From contig CM031595.1 in NCBI GenBank assembly GCA_018398815.1, positions 140,444,262-140,508,261 on the forward strand: DNA of 64,000 nucleotides. The letters are read 5' to 3'. The stretch comes from Conus ventricosus. Its lineage: Eukaryota; Mollusca; Gastropoda; Neogastropoda; Conidae. Below the pieces are notes generated by a model. The model did no database searches, was not told the origin of the DNA, and saw only the letters and a program-made list of their open reading frames with translations. Below, one piece after another: positions 1 to 12,300 of this stretch (the stretch's first letter is position 1; each line of letters opens with the position of its first letter). Made by a program: the position numbers and the translations under genes.

Positions 1-1002
1 TTTTGAAATTTTACTTAATTTATTCATTCATTTTAATAGAGAGTTCAAGACCAGTTAGCATACACAGAATTGAATACAGGTGAAATTTCAATGATTTAGG
101 TGTATTTGTGTTATCTTGAAAATCAACTGTACTCTTAAGCAGACTGAAAATTTAATAGTCAGTCAACTTCTTGTAAACCTCAGAGGGGCCTGCTATCGAA
201 TGGATACAGCATTTAGCTATGGAGCTGAGTCATGAATTTGAACCCACTGAAAGGGTGAAATTTGTGCTGTTTGAAAAGCCTGTCTGTCCCTCCAGCAGTG
301 AACAGGTGTTTGGTTCAGTTCGGGGAAGGTTGATGTGGTGCAGGGAGAAGGATGGGCGCTGTCTTTGGTAAAGTTGTGCTCTTATGGCCATGGGCTATGG
401 AACGCTTGGCTGTGGAGCTGATGGTAATTTGTTTGAACAACTCATGGGACTGAATCCATACAGCTTCACAACCCTTTCTGTCCTCCCAGCAGTAATTAGG
501 CATCTGATTCAGTTCAGGGAAGATTAAAGTGGCAGAAGAGGAGGATGGATCTTGGCTATCATGCTGTGCCCTTGACATGATGAATCTCTGTCACCACAAC
601 CATTAGGCTATGGAACTCAACCTTCATCTTTACCTCCAGATAAGACCTCTCCAAACAGACTTTGTTCTCCTTAAACAATGTAAAATATGTTATCTCGTTT
701 ACATAAGATTAGAATATCTCCCATTGGAGTCTCCTTGCCTTTATGTACCCAGTTTTCAAGGATCTTCTTTGGATCTTTATGGAGAGTTTTGACTGCATAA
801 CAGCAAATGTTACTGAGATATCAATGTATATAAGAGTGAATGTTCTTATCTTGTAATTCATGGCTTCAAGTTTATAGAGGAATTCATCTGTTTGACAATT
901 ATTAGATCGGCAACTACTTTTTTTCCATTTAAATTCTCAAAAGAAAAAAAAAAGTTACAGTTGTGTTCTTTTAATGACTTTGTCATTGACTTTGTCTTTC
1001 AG
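1..1002. other. 5' flank or intron upstream of the first exon seen
   Basis: No exon is recognised. Positions about 205-370 and 400-560 form an imperfect direct duplication (offset about 194 bp; shared cores around 'cagcagt', 'ttcagtt' and 'ggggaaggtt/agggaagatt'). A polypyrimidine tract with an A-rich run precedes the first acceptor at 1001-1002. The preceding D exon expected by the module rule is not in this stretch. Confidence 0.5.
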
Positions 1003-1225
1003 TTTGAGCTGTTGATGCAGCCAAATGCCACTCTGGAGATCAACACGACGGCAGCAGCACTTGATCAGAAGGAGTTCACTGAGCTTCTGAACAGTCTTAC
1101 TGCCTACCCGCCCACTTTCACCTTCTTTGACAACGACCGCTGGATGAATGCCAGCTTGTATGAAGGGCCATGGAAGAAACTGGGCCAGGAGATGGAGAAA
1201 CTGTATCAAACCTACCAGGCGCAAG
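1003..1225 (+). CDS. Exon A1 (module 1)
   Basis: Acceptor ctttcag before 1003, donor gtgggc after 1225. The frame opens FELLMQPNATLE and has sequons NAT, NTT and NAS. At 223 nt it ends in phase 1 where A exons end in phase 2, so one base may be missing near the 3' end. The start resembles other A exons (F-x-P-N-A/S-S/T). Confidence 0.75.
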
Positions 1226-3252
1226 GTGGGCTCTGATCTTTTTTGTTTGAGTGTGTAGGTTTTCTTTCCTCATTTGTGAAACAGTCTGAAGTCGTAACTG
1301 AGATTATCTTGAGAGCAGGGTTTTAAAGAGCCACAGAATGTGAATAAGTCTTACATCATCACTACTGTTGTTACAGTCGGCAGCATTGAAATGAGCGGGA
1401 AAAGTTAAGTTGTATTCATTTATTATTTATCAACCATTTGACTACTGTTGATGGCATACTCCTCAGTGAGAGAGTGTCACATTCTTATGATAGGATGAGG
1501 CAAATGGATCAGGTAACCAGTGAAAGACATATCTTTGAGGTGGGATAGGGTGGACAGATCAGAGACTGTCACTGCCTTGAGGTGGGATGGGGCAGATGGG
1601 TCATCAGTGAGAGACAATCTCATGTTTGTATTGGGATAGAGCAGACAAGTCAAAGCATCAGTGAGAGACAATCTCATGTTTGTATTGGGATAGAGCAGAC
1701 AAGTCAGGGCATCAGTGAGAGCCTCACATTTTTATGATGGGTGGGACAATCAGTCAAATAACCTGGCACAGTTTTTTTTTTCTCTTGACCTCTTTCAAGC
1801 CTTACATTCGTAAAGATGAATCAGTGATACTTGTAGATTTTTAAAAAAGAACATTCTTGGCTGCTGTAATGAAGATTGGGGTAATTCAAGGTTAACAGTG
1901 TTGTAACCTGTTCACAGTGTCATGCTGCTGGTTGCTTTTCCTTTCTCTGCATTCAAGGTGAGTTGATTTTAACGTGGTGACAGCCCTGATATGGCCCTTT
2001 GCGGTCGGCTGGGGCTATAAGCAACATTATCTTATTTATCTCTGCATTCAAACTATGACACTTCAGTGAATGTCTTTTTTACTGTTTATTCATTAAATTT
2101 GTCTTTATACTGTTTATTCAGTAAAAATGTCTTTATACTGTTTATTCAGGCTATCATGAGCAACCTGCAGTCCATGTGCGTAACTTTGCCGCCATTCCTG
2201 AAATGCAGTTCCTCGCTGCTGGGGCTGGATGCTGTCTGGATGCTGTTTCAAAATGTATACCTCTTCTATGGGTGAGTACACACAGGAAAACACCACCATC
2301 TCATAATTGACAAGAGTCAAATGAATGATCAAAAATAATGTTCTAAACATTTGCAGCAGAATTATCTAACAATAAACCATTCAGATGTGTATGCATGAAA
2401 AATTAAGAAAACTTTTTCTACATTTTTTTTTTTAAAAGTACTAGCCATTCAAAATGTATCTATAGCACTTATTTCTCTTCTTCACTGAAAAGCGTCATCA
2501 AATATAAAAAACCAGTTGCATGAATTGTACCCCCTCCCCCCCAAAAAGTGCTGTCATTGCATTTTTCATAAACGATATAAAATGGCTGCTATGACTGAAG
2601 AGTTTTTAAAGCTTAGCTTGGGGTTTCAGTGAAAGGTTGAAGAAAAATTCATTCAAGGTAGTTTAATCATTTACAAAATGCTTCATGGCTGTGTCCAGTT
2701 TGAATTGTATCCGAAAGAGTTCAGGTCAGACAAGCTTGTAGAGTAGTCTTTGCAAGTTGTCCTCAGGTATTCCAAGGTTTTTTGTCATGCATTGTTATAC
2801 CTCACTACATGCAATTTATGATGTTCAGAAGTTTTCACAGTGTCATTGCGTGCTTTTTTTCTCTCTCTCTCAGGTGTTCCCGAGTCCTTTGAAACTATCT
2901 AACATGGAGACCTTCTACTCCCTGTTGGACAAGCTTCCTGAATTGCTGGAGATGTTAGCTTACACCACCATGCAACATTCCAGAGAGGTCAGTCAGACAG
3001 TCAGTCAGTCAGTCATTCTGTCCGTAGTCACTTGGTCAGTCTTTCTCATAGCTGCTCAGACAGTTTTTTCATCACAGGAAGTTTATTGCTACTCATTCTG
3101 CTGCAGGGCTAAAACTATACAAACATCCCCAGCAAAAAGGGTTAACACCTTTTTGAACGTCCACTCCCAGCTACTTGCACTTAGGTGACCATGCACAGTC
3201 AAATAGAATGCTTTCCTGATATCAGTAAATGAATAAATGAATTTGTGTGTGT

Positions 3253-3304
<52 letters not shown>

Positions 3305-6300
3305 TAAATTTAACACCTGTTAATTAAAATGTAGAGGCGTTTGTAGTGTGAAAATCCATTACTTTGGAACAAAGAAAAACTTCAATGACACATGTCTAAT
3401 GAAAACATCAAGGGATTTTCAGTTGAATAACTGGGCCGGAGCCATGACCTCATGGGAAACGTTTGTGGAAACTGATCCTTTCGACCTTGATGACAGCGCC
3501 CTCTGGGGGAGGCCTTGACGTGAGGAAGTGTTTGAGCAGATGTGTTCCATCAACATCACCCAGCTGGGTGTGGAGTTTAATACCTACCAGGACTGGACAG
3601 ACTGAATGTCATGTGAGTAGATCATGACTGCTTTGTTATGGTATGCTTGATTGAAGAAATGATTTTCCACCGCATAAACACATTCAAATTCGCATCGAAA
3701 CATGTAAGCATGCTTTATACTTATGCATTTTCATATATTCGGGTATCACTTAAGTCTGCATTCTTTCTCTCACTCCCCTTTTTTTTTCTTTTTCTTTTAT
3801 TTTTTTGGTTTTGTTTTCCTGTGCCATTTTCCAAGCTCCCACAGGGCATTACTCCACTCTGCTCCTTCTGGGTCTTGCACATAGCTGTACCCAGTGTAAT
3901 CCTGTGAGAGCCTCAACACAGCTTGGCTAGGGAGCAGTCCAATTATCATGAGGCAGCTCATGAGAGGGCATGCTCCACTGCTGTTGAGTCATTTTAGTGG
4001 AGTTCAGTGGTGCTTGTTCTGATGCAACATACACAGGACACCCGGGGTTAGATCCCTTATAGAAGGGCAGTAATATGGAGCCTGCATGAGGGAAAAAATC
4101 CTCCCTCAAAGGGTGTCAGCCACCACTATCCAACAATGGTGCCCATGAACTTGATGATTCCAGAGACTTCAATATAAACTGACCAAGGTGGCCACAGGAG
4201 TTAATTCAGTCAATGATTTTTTTTTGTTTGTTTTCTAGAGACATTCTTGAGGTTCACACTTCTGCCTATTGTTCAGTCATGTTGTTACGATTTGATTTTT
4301 TACTGTGTAGAATTAAAGAGCTTCAGAATGATGGCTTAGGCATCAGTTTTCCAAACATGTTAGTTTGAAGAAGAAAAAAAAAGCTGTGTATTTTGGTGTC
4401 TCATTTTTTCTTTCCACAAAGTGGCATTACTCCCGTGATGTTCCTTCCAACTCAAACCCGCACATGGCCACACCCAGTGTCATTCTTGTACAGCCCCGGG
4501 CAAAGAGTCTATGGGAGCAGCCACTATCAGGCCACTGTATGACAACCAGAGGAGACCATGTGTACACTGCTGCTGAGTTACTGTTTATATTGTTCAGTGG
4601 GTTTCCTGTTCTGATTGATGTTGTGATTTGATGGAGATTTAATTCTAGTGTAGAGGAGAAAAAGGCCAGGAAATCTTTTTCTTAAACTGTGTAGTTTTAG
4701 TGGCACTTGTGATCTGACAGTTTAGCGTAGGCCCGGAAATCTTTTTCTTGATTTTTTGTAGTTTTAGTGGCACCTGTGATCTGACAGTTCAGCGTGTTGT
4801 TTTCACTGCTCTTCACGCTTTCTGTCTGCATTGTTGTGACGGGCAGATGGCTGGAGGAAACCTGACAGAGCCCCTCATGTGACGGCTTGGCAGGAAAAGA
4901 TGGGCCGGGTGCTGAAAGACTTTGAAAGTATGAATGCCCCTCTTACTTCTGGGGACATGACATGCGCTTCCTCAATGCCTCAGTCTGGGCCCGCTGTCTT
5001 TGCCCGCCTGGGACAAGACTTCAATCAAACCGTGGACAAACTCATGTAAGGCTTTTTTAAAGGTTGTTTTGGGAACTGTTTCCCTTTTTTAAAATTCAAA
5101 GTTTTTATATGTGTTTGTCACTTGAAAAATTAATCTGAGTTTTTGTTGTTGTTAAATGATAAGTATGAATGTAGAAACTGTACGCAAGGAAAATTTGAGA
5201 TAACAAATAACAACAGTGACAAAGAAGGGAAGAAGAAAATCAGGACCATATAGAATACAAAGTGGTCAACACCAGTAAAAGGGAAAAATCTGAACAAAGA
5301 AAAGAGATTGCATTTAAGTTTGTTGTCTACAGACATGTCTTAAATATCATGATGAAGCATACATACTGTGTTTTAAACAGTGTTTGAGACTGAAGGAAAA
5401 ACAGTCTGCAAATTGTTTCCCACATTTTTTTTATGACAGCCTGTGTTAAGTGAATACAGGTAATATTTGAGAGAAATAGGGCTGAAAGATACCGACAAAT
5501 AAATGCCTTGTATAGGACTCAAACCCACAACCTCCTAGATGGCAACATGAGGAGCTAATCTGTGCACCATGACAACTGTTGTGTGTGTGTGTTTTTTATT
5601 TAAAAAGTTGAGGTGCCTGGACAAAGTCCAGTTTTGCTTCTAATCTGCAGGTCCCCAGAGGCAGTGTTGAAGCAGCTTTACAGCATGTCCAACATCTTTG
5701 AGGAGTTCAAAGGACTGCAGATGACTGCAGAACAGCTGATGGCCATCACTGATGTTGTTCTGGACCAGATACTCCAGTCAATGAAAGGTCAGTTTTAGTA
5801 GTAAGCTACTTCTCTTCGCCAAAAAGAAAACACACACTAAGCAGTAGTTTCAAGACTTAATGGGCGTACTGGGTTAATCCAATGGTTGGACATCTGCCAA
5901 GACTCATCCCACCTTTAATGGTTCTCCTATTTTATGGCTTAAATTTGACCTTTTTAATATTTTTCTGAATATGATACATACAGATGTTATTCTAGTTCTC
6001 ATTTGCTGATTCTCTGATTGTCCCATCCCATTATAAACACTGTCAAGTCAAATGAGATTCATATCTGAAATCTGTCCAGAATATTGAGAGCAGAATATCA
6101 TAAAGTTAATCATCATCTGTTTAACTGATCATCCTTGCATCTGTTGGGTTTCTTGGCTCTCACTTCTGGCCAAAAGGACACACATATGTGCTGACAGCTG
6201 TTCCATTATAAATAGGAATGTAAGCTGCGTTATAGAGGGCTATACATAAAAGTTTAGTTCGATGTGTTTCTAAATTCAGCTCAGTCGGCTCCTTGAGTTG

Positions 6301-9300
6301 TGTGTCTAAGTGTTTCTGGTTTTATATTCAACATGGGAATAGGAATTTCTGGCTCACTTTTCTACTTATTTTTTAAATGATTTTCTGCTCAAAACTAAGT
6401 TTATCGTCCTGTTTTTGCTTTCACCCTCTTTGTTTTCATGACTTCAATGGCCTTTTACCATTTTTCAGGTGGAAGTCTACAAGATATGTTCAGCAAATAT
6501 CTTTTTATTTTATGAATTTTTTTGTGTTCAACACTAAGTTTCTGGTTCTCTTACTGCTTCTACTCTCTTTGTTTAATTGACTTTAATTGCCTTTCATCAT
6601 TTTCAGGTGGAAGTCTGCAGGAAATGTTCAGCCAGTATCCTATGGTGACTTCAGCAGTCGGTCTGCTTGACAGGCTGCCAGAGATCTATGAGACCCTGGC
6701 CTACACTGGACTGTACACACCGGAAAAGGTGAGAGACATGACATTACTATTTCACATGATTTAATGCCCTCACTTCACACGAGAGACGGGACTGTTGATT
6801 CTTGCCCAGGTATGCTGTGGTCGGATATTTAATTCAGTAAATAAACTCAGTTTTAAAACACATTGGTTTTGTCTTAGGATTTGACATTCACTTTGTTCAC
6901 TGGCATATAACGCAGCTTTTTTTCCCAAGTCATATTCATTATGACAGAGGGCTTGTTAACCAGCATTTATTTTACTGTGACAGTTACTGTGGATTTCGCA
7001 TGGTTGTGCAGGTGACGTTTGTGATGGGAGAGAAGATGAGAAGATGAAATTTTTCTGCAGCTGATATGCATTGATCATTCTGAATGTTGTTCATTTGCAT
7101 CCTTAACCATAATCTGAATGATTCTCCTTACAGCTGATGGAACACTTCACCAGATGATGACCTTCGACACATTCTGCAGCATGGATATCTCACTGATCCT
7201 GACAGCGCCCCCTGGGTCCCACTACAACCTGACGTCATGGCAACACACACTGTGCTCCATCAACGTCACTGTCATGCTGGAAGAGCTGGGCCAATATCAG
7301 GGCATTGACGTTGTATGTGCTTTAGTTCAGGGTGTTTTGTTTTTAACATTCTCAATATCAGGGCATTGATGTTGTATGTGCTTTAGTTCAGGGTGTTTTG
7401 TTTTTAACATTCTCATATCAGGGCATTGATGTTGTATGTGCTTTAGTTCAGGGTGTTTTGTTTTTAACATTCTCAATATCAGGGCATTGATGTTGTATGT
7501 GCTTTAGTTCAGGGTGTTTTGTTTTTAACATTCTCAATATCAGGGCATTGACGTTGTATGTACTTTAGTTAAGAGTTTTTTGTTTTTAACATTTTCAGTA
7601 TCAGGGTTGACATTGTATGAACTTTACTGAAGGGTGTTCTTTTTTGTTAATTCTCAAAGAGCCATACCAGTCAGTGAATTTGAGAAAAAAGAATGAATGA
7701 ACAAAGTTATTATTAATGAAAATAAGCAGTACTGTTTTTCATATTCTGTCATCAACAAACAGGAAAAAGTAAAGCTAAAAACAAACAGCACAATATTCCA
7801 CATAAATGTTGCAGACAGAGAAAGACGGGGACAGGGTTGGGACGGGGGAAGAAGAGACTGAGCAAAGCGATTCCTTTTTTTTAAGGAAATCATGTGCACA
7901 ACTATTCATTTCTCCTAGCTAAGAGAGAGCTCTTCAAATAATGCCTTCCCCAACATGCATTTCACACATTGACTGATACAGTTACTTTAGTAATACAAAT
8001 GTTCCATAACAACCTTTACAGCTCCCCCTCCTCAGTGTCCACCCTCCCACTGTAAGATAGAACGTTTTAAGTGAGGATTGAGAAGGTGGAATTGAGAGAA
8101 TCGTTATATCAATGATTTTTTTTTGTTTTTGATGATATGCATGCTAATTGATGAAAAGATTGTAAATACAAGAATGCTTGGAAACTGAATTTGTTTCATG
8201 TGTAGAAGAAGCAGAGATTTTGTGGTCATTTCAGTACATTTGGAAATGTTTTCTGTCGACAGTTTATGCCCAACGCTTCAGTTTCTGTGAATCTGACATC
8301 CATTTCGGAGAAGCTGGAAAAGGTGATTGACGAGTTCAGGCAAGCAGCGTCAGGAGATGGGTCCAGCAGTCTGGACATCAACAACTACTTCAATCTCACA
8401 GCGTGGGAAGGAGTCATGCAGCGTCTGCAGACCTGGATGGAAGGCGCCTCCCAGGTCTGGAGGTAGGTGGAAGGAAGCACGGAACTAACTAGATGACCAG
8501 GGCGTTAAGTGACTGACCCATGCACACAGCCTAACCCTGCCAGATGTGGAGGTAAGTGGAACAAAACATGGAACCAGGTTTGCACCAGTCAGTTAGGTGA
8601 CTGGCCCATACACAGCCCAGTCCAGCCAGGTTTGGGGGTAAGTAGAACAAAGCGTGGAACCACTTTGGTGACCAGTGATTTCAGTCAGAACCAAGGGTCT
8701 CGATGAATCAAGTGGAGTGCAATATCTGGTCTCATGCCTCGCTTCTTGATGTTCTCGGAATGGTTTTCCCATTCTGAAAGGTGTGCTGTGCACTCCAAGT
8801 GATCCACTCCCACTAGTGAACCCTGAAGCCATGCTTTTGTCAGGTCAATTCCACACCATGATTTGTGGCCTCCTGACGTATAGAACATCAGTGCTGGAGC
8901 TTGGGGTAATGTTGTGTTTCCTCTGGCAGTGCTGGCTGCAGGTACAGTCTCTTTATACCTGGGTTCAGTTCCTGTATGATACAGCTGGGTCAGGATTTTT
9001 GTCTTCTGAACAAACGTCTGCTCCATGCAAGACTATAGGATGAAACTTTAAACTAAGATTTCTTCATGTATGAATACATGCATGAAAACACACACACACA
9101 TGCGCGCGCACACACACACACGCACACGCACACGCACACGCACACACACACACACAAATTTGCAAGCATAGGATCCCATTCCGTCTTTCGGAGAAGAGTG
9201 GATCATTAGGTTTCAGTCCAATTGGTGAGGCAAACACACTGCAGAACAACAACAACTAATATGCACACAGGTGTCATGTTTAGATATCACTCTTGATGAC

Positions 9301-12300
9301 CAAATATGGGTACCTTCATCGTGGATTGATTATGGTCCCATTATAAAAATGGTACCAGTGATGAAGCTCAGAGTTCTAGCCTTGGCATGATGAAGATGAA
9401 GAAGAAGGTTGTACAGTGTTGTGATAGTGTTGTAGTGAGATGGTCATCCCTCTCAGGGTGAAATATTGGTGGTCAATGGAGGAAAACGTGATGCTCCTCA
9501 TCACCTTTCAAGCATACTGGTGCATGATGGGCATCTCTGTGTTTTGTTTTTGTTTTTCTGTAACTCGTTACAGTTTTCACATCTGTACTGCAACTTGGAT
9601 AGTCGATGCAGATCTCAAAAGATGAATCCAACCCTGGAGATGAGGGTTGTGTGAATGTGTGTGTGGCTGTTGTCTATCAGCTCGATTTCATGTCAGCGCA
9701 ATGGTTCCTTTTTTTCAGCTCCACCTCGGTATACAAGAAATTGATGTCTGCTGGCATCCTGTCCAATCTGCAGACAGCTATCCCAGAGGTGAACACTGCT
9801 CTGACCTACACGTCTGCCATTCTGGACTTGTTCCTCCAACAGCTGGAACGCAGCACCAGTCAGTCTTCTTTTCTGTGTGTGTTTTAAACGTCTGATTGGG
9901 AGCAGTGGGGAGACTCCAACGGTATTCTGTCAAATGTTTTGTGATTAGGGCGGTGAGGCTACTCTTTGAAGCTATGGCATGATCTGGGACTGGTGGAATG
10001 CTCTGATGGCATTCTGTCACTTAATATGATTATGAACCTCCGGGGTTACTGTTTGAAGACATGGTATGATTGGTGATTGGTGGGTTTATTACTTTTTGAT
10101 GACTTCGTATGTTTGAGGATCAGGTGAGGAGGGGTGGGGGAGGGGGGAGGGGGCTACTGCTCTTTGATGGCAGTCTTTTAAATGGTATGATTCATGGCAA
10201 GGAGGTTACTTTGATAGTATTTTGTCTTACAGTGTGATTGAAAGCAAAGGGATTACTTTGATAGTATTTTGTCTTACAGTGTGATTGGAAGCAATGGGGT
10301 TACTTTGATAGTATTTTGTCTTACAGTGTGATTGGAAGCAATGGGATTACTTTGATAGTATTTTGTCTTACAGTGTGATTGGAAGCAATGGGATTACTTT
10401 GATAATATTTTGTCTAGTGTGATTGGAAGGAATGGGGTTACTTTCATAGTATTTTGTCTTACAGTGTGATTGGAAGCAATGGAATTACTTTGATAATATT
10501 TTGTCTAGTGTGATTGGAAGCAATGGGGTTACTTTCATAGTATTTCGTCTTACAGTGTGATTGGAAGCAATGTGGTTACTTTGATAATATTTTGTCTAGT
10601 GTGATTGGAAGCAGTGGGGTTACTTTCATAGTATTTCGTCTTACATTGTGATTGGAAGCAATGTGGTTACTCTGAAGGCATTCTGCCGTAGGAGCCATGG
10701 GGTTACTCTCTGATGGCAGTCTGTCCAATGGTTTGATTAGGAGCTGAGGGGAGGACTTCTGATGACAGTTCGTTTATTGGTGCAAATAGGAGCAGCGGGG
10801 CCAGCTCCTGTCTGATCATGTTCTAATGGTAAAATTGGAGGCCATGTGGTTACTCTGATCATATCCTGTCTGATAGCTTGGTTGGAAGACTACTCTCTGA
10901 TGAAATCCAGTCTAATGGTGTGACTGGGGACAGTGGAGTACTCTCTGATGAAATCCAGTCTAATGGTGTGACTGGGGACAGTGGAGCTACTCTCTGATGA
11001 AATCCAGTCTAATGGTGTGACTGGGGACAGTGAGGTTGCTCTGACTGTGTTCTGTCTAATGATGTAATGGGGGGACAGTGGATCTACTCTCTGATGGTAT
11101 TCTGTCCAATGGTGTAATTTGGGTTGTGGTTGTGATGGTATTCTGTCTAATGGTGTAAATGGAGGTAGTGGGGGCTACTTTCTGTCTGATGGTTTAGTTG
11201 GGTGCAGTGAGGTTTGTCTTTGATTACCGGTATATTCTATCAATTGGTATAAGGAAAGCAGCTGGGGTAGTCTCTGATTGTCTACTAATGGTGTGATTTG
11301 GGGGCAGTGTGGCAACTCTCCAAATTCTGTACAGTAAAGCTGAAACTGGAAGTTGTGTTGCTTAATCTACACATGTGCTTATCTGCATCAGACTTTCAAT
11401 GATCTGAAAGACAGGAGACTGTTTAGAAATCACCAGTAACAAATTAAACATAAAACATCTCTTCAAAGTGAGCCTAGTTGTCAACTGAAATCATTTCCTA
11501 TATAATGTTTATGTACTTGTGCTCTTACTGTGGTCAGTACCTACAGGCTGTAAAAAGTTACAATCTGATCACATGCTGTATGCTCTGTTCCCAATTGTAG
11601 GCTCATTGTCAGTATCGTTTGCTGAGTACCCTCACATGAGCACCATGTTGTCTCTGCTGGAGGAGGTGCCAGAGATCTTTGAGATGTTCGCCTATACCAC
11701 GCTGTATCACCAGGAGCAGGTGAGTTGGACTAGTGGAGAAGGACTGTTGGGATGAAGAGAATGGGGACTGATTGCAGAACACTGAGGAGAAGTATGTTTA
11801 CTTGGAATAAAGGGTTATTGAATCCTTCCTAACTAATTGTTGGAGCAAAATTGATGAAATTCCAGCATTTATGGTGAAGAAATCAGTGTTGTTCAGTGGT
11901 AGTGTGGAAGAAAGTGGAAAAAAAGGGTGAGGAACAAAGTTTTCATGGTGTGGAGAAGAGAAATGAAAGAATGACTGTGATTGGGAATGGTGCACAGACA
12001 GTTAGCTACCTTCAACACCCTGCCCACCAGACAAACAAGTGGATGTTTATTTTGTGATTTGTATGTGTGATAAATGATTTATTTATTTACATATTTTTCT
12101 TCTGAATGGTAAAGTGTTGGACGTTATTTTATTCATGTGATGGAATGTCACAATAATGTGGATGATTTCCTAGATTTCAATTATCATCAATTTCCCATAT
12201 CATATTCAATGGATTTATTTCATTTTGGCAGCTGGCAAGATGGGCACCTGCCATGGCATCCTGGGAAATGTTCTGCAGCTATGATCCTAATTCCCTGCTG

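Noticed and set aside
315..578. Minus-strand 87-codon frame at the window start
   Set aside because: It overlaps an imperfect direct duplication and shows no domain or splice context.
6469..6520. An additional C exon at the upstream acceptor
   Set aside because: The copy meets a stop after about 14 codons and has no donor; it is a duplicate of the C2 boundary.
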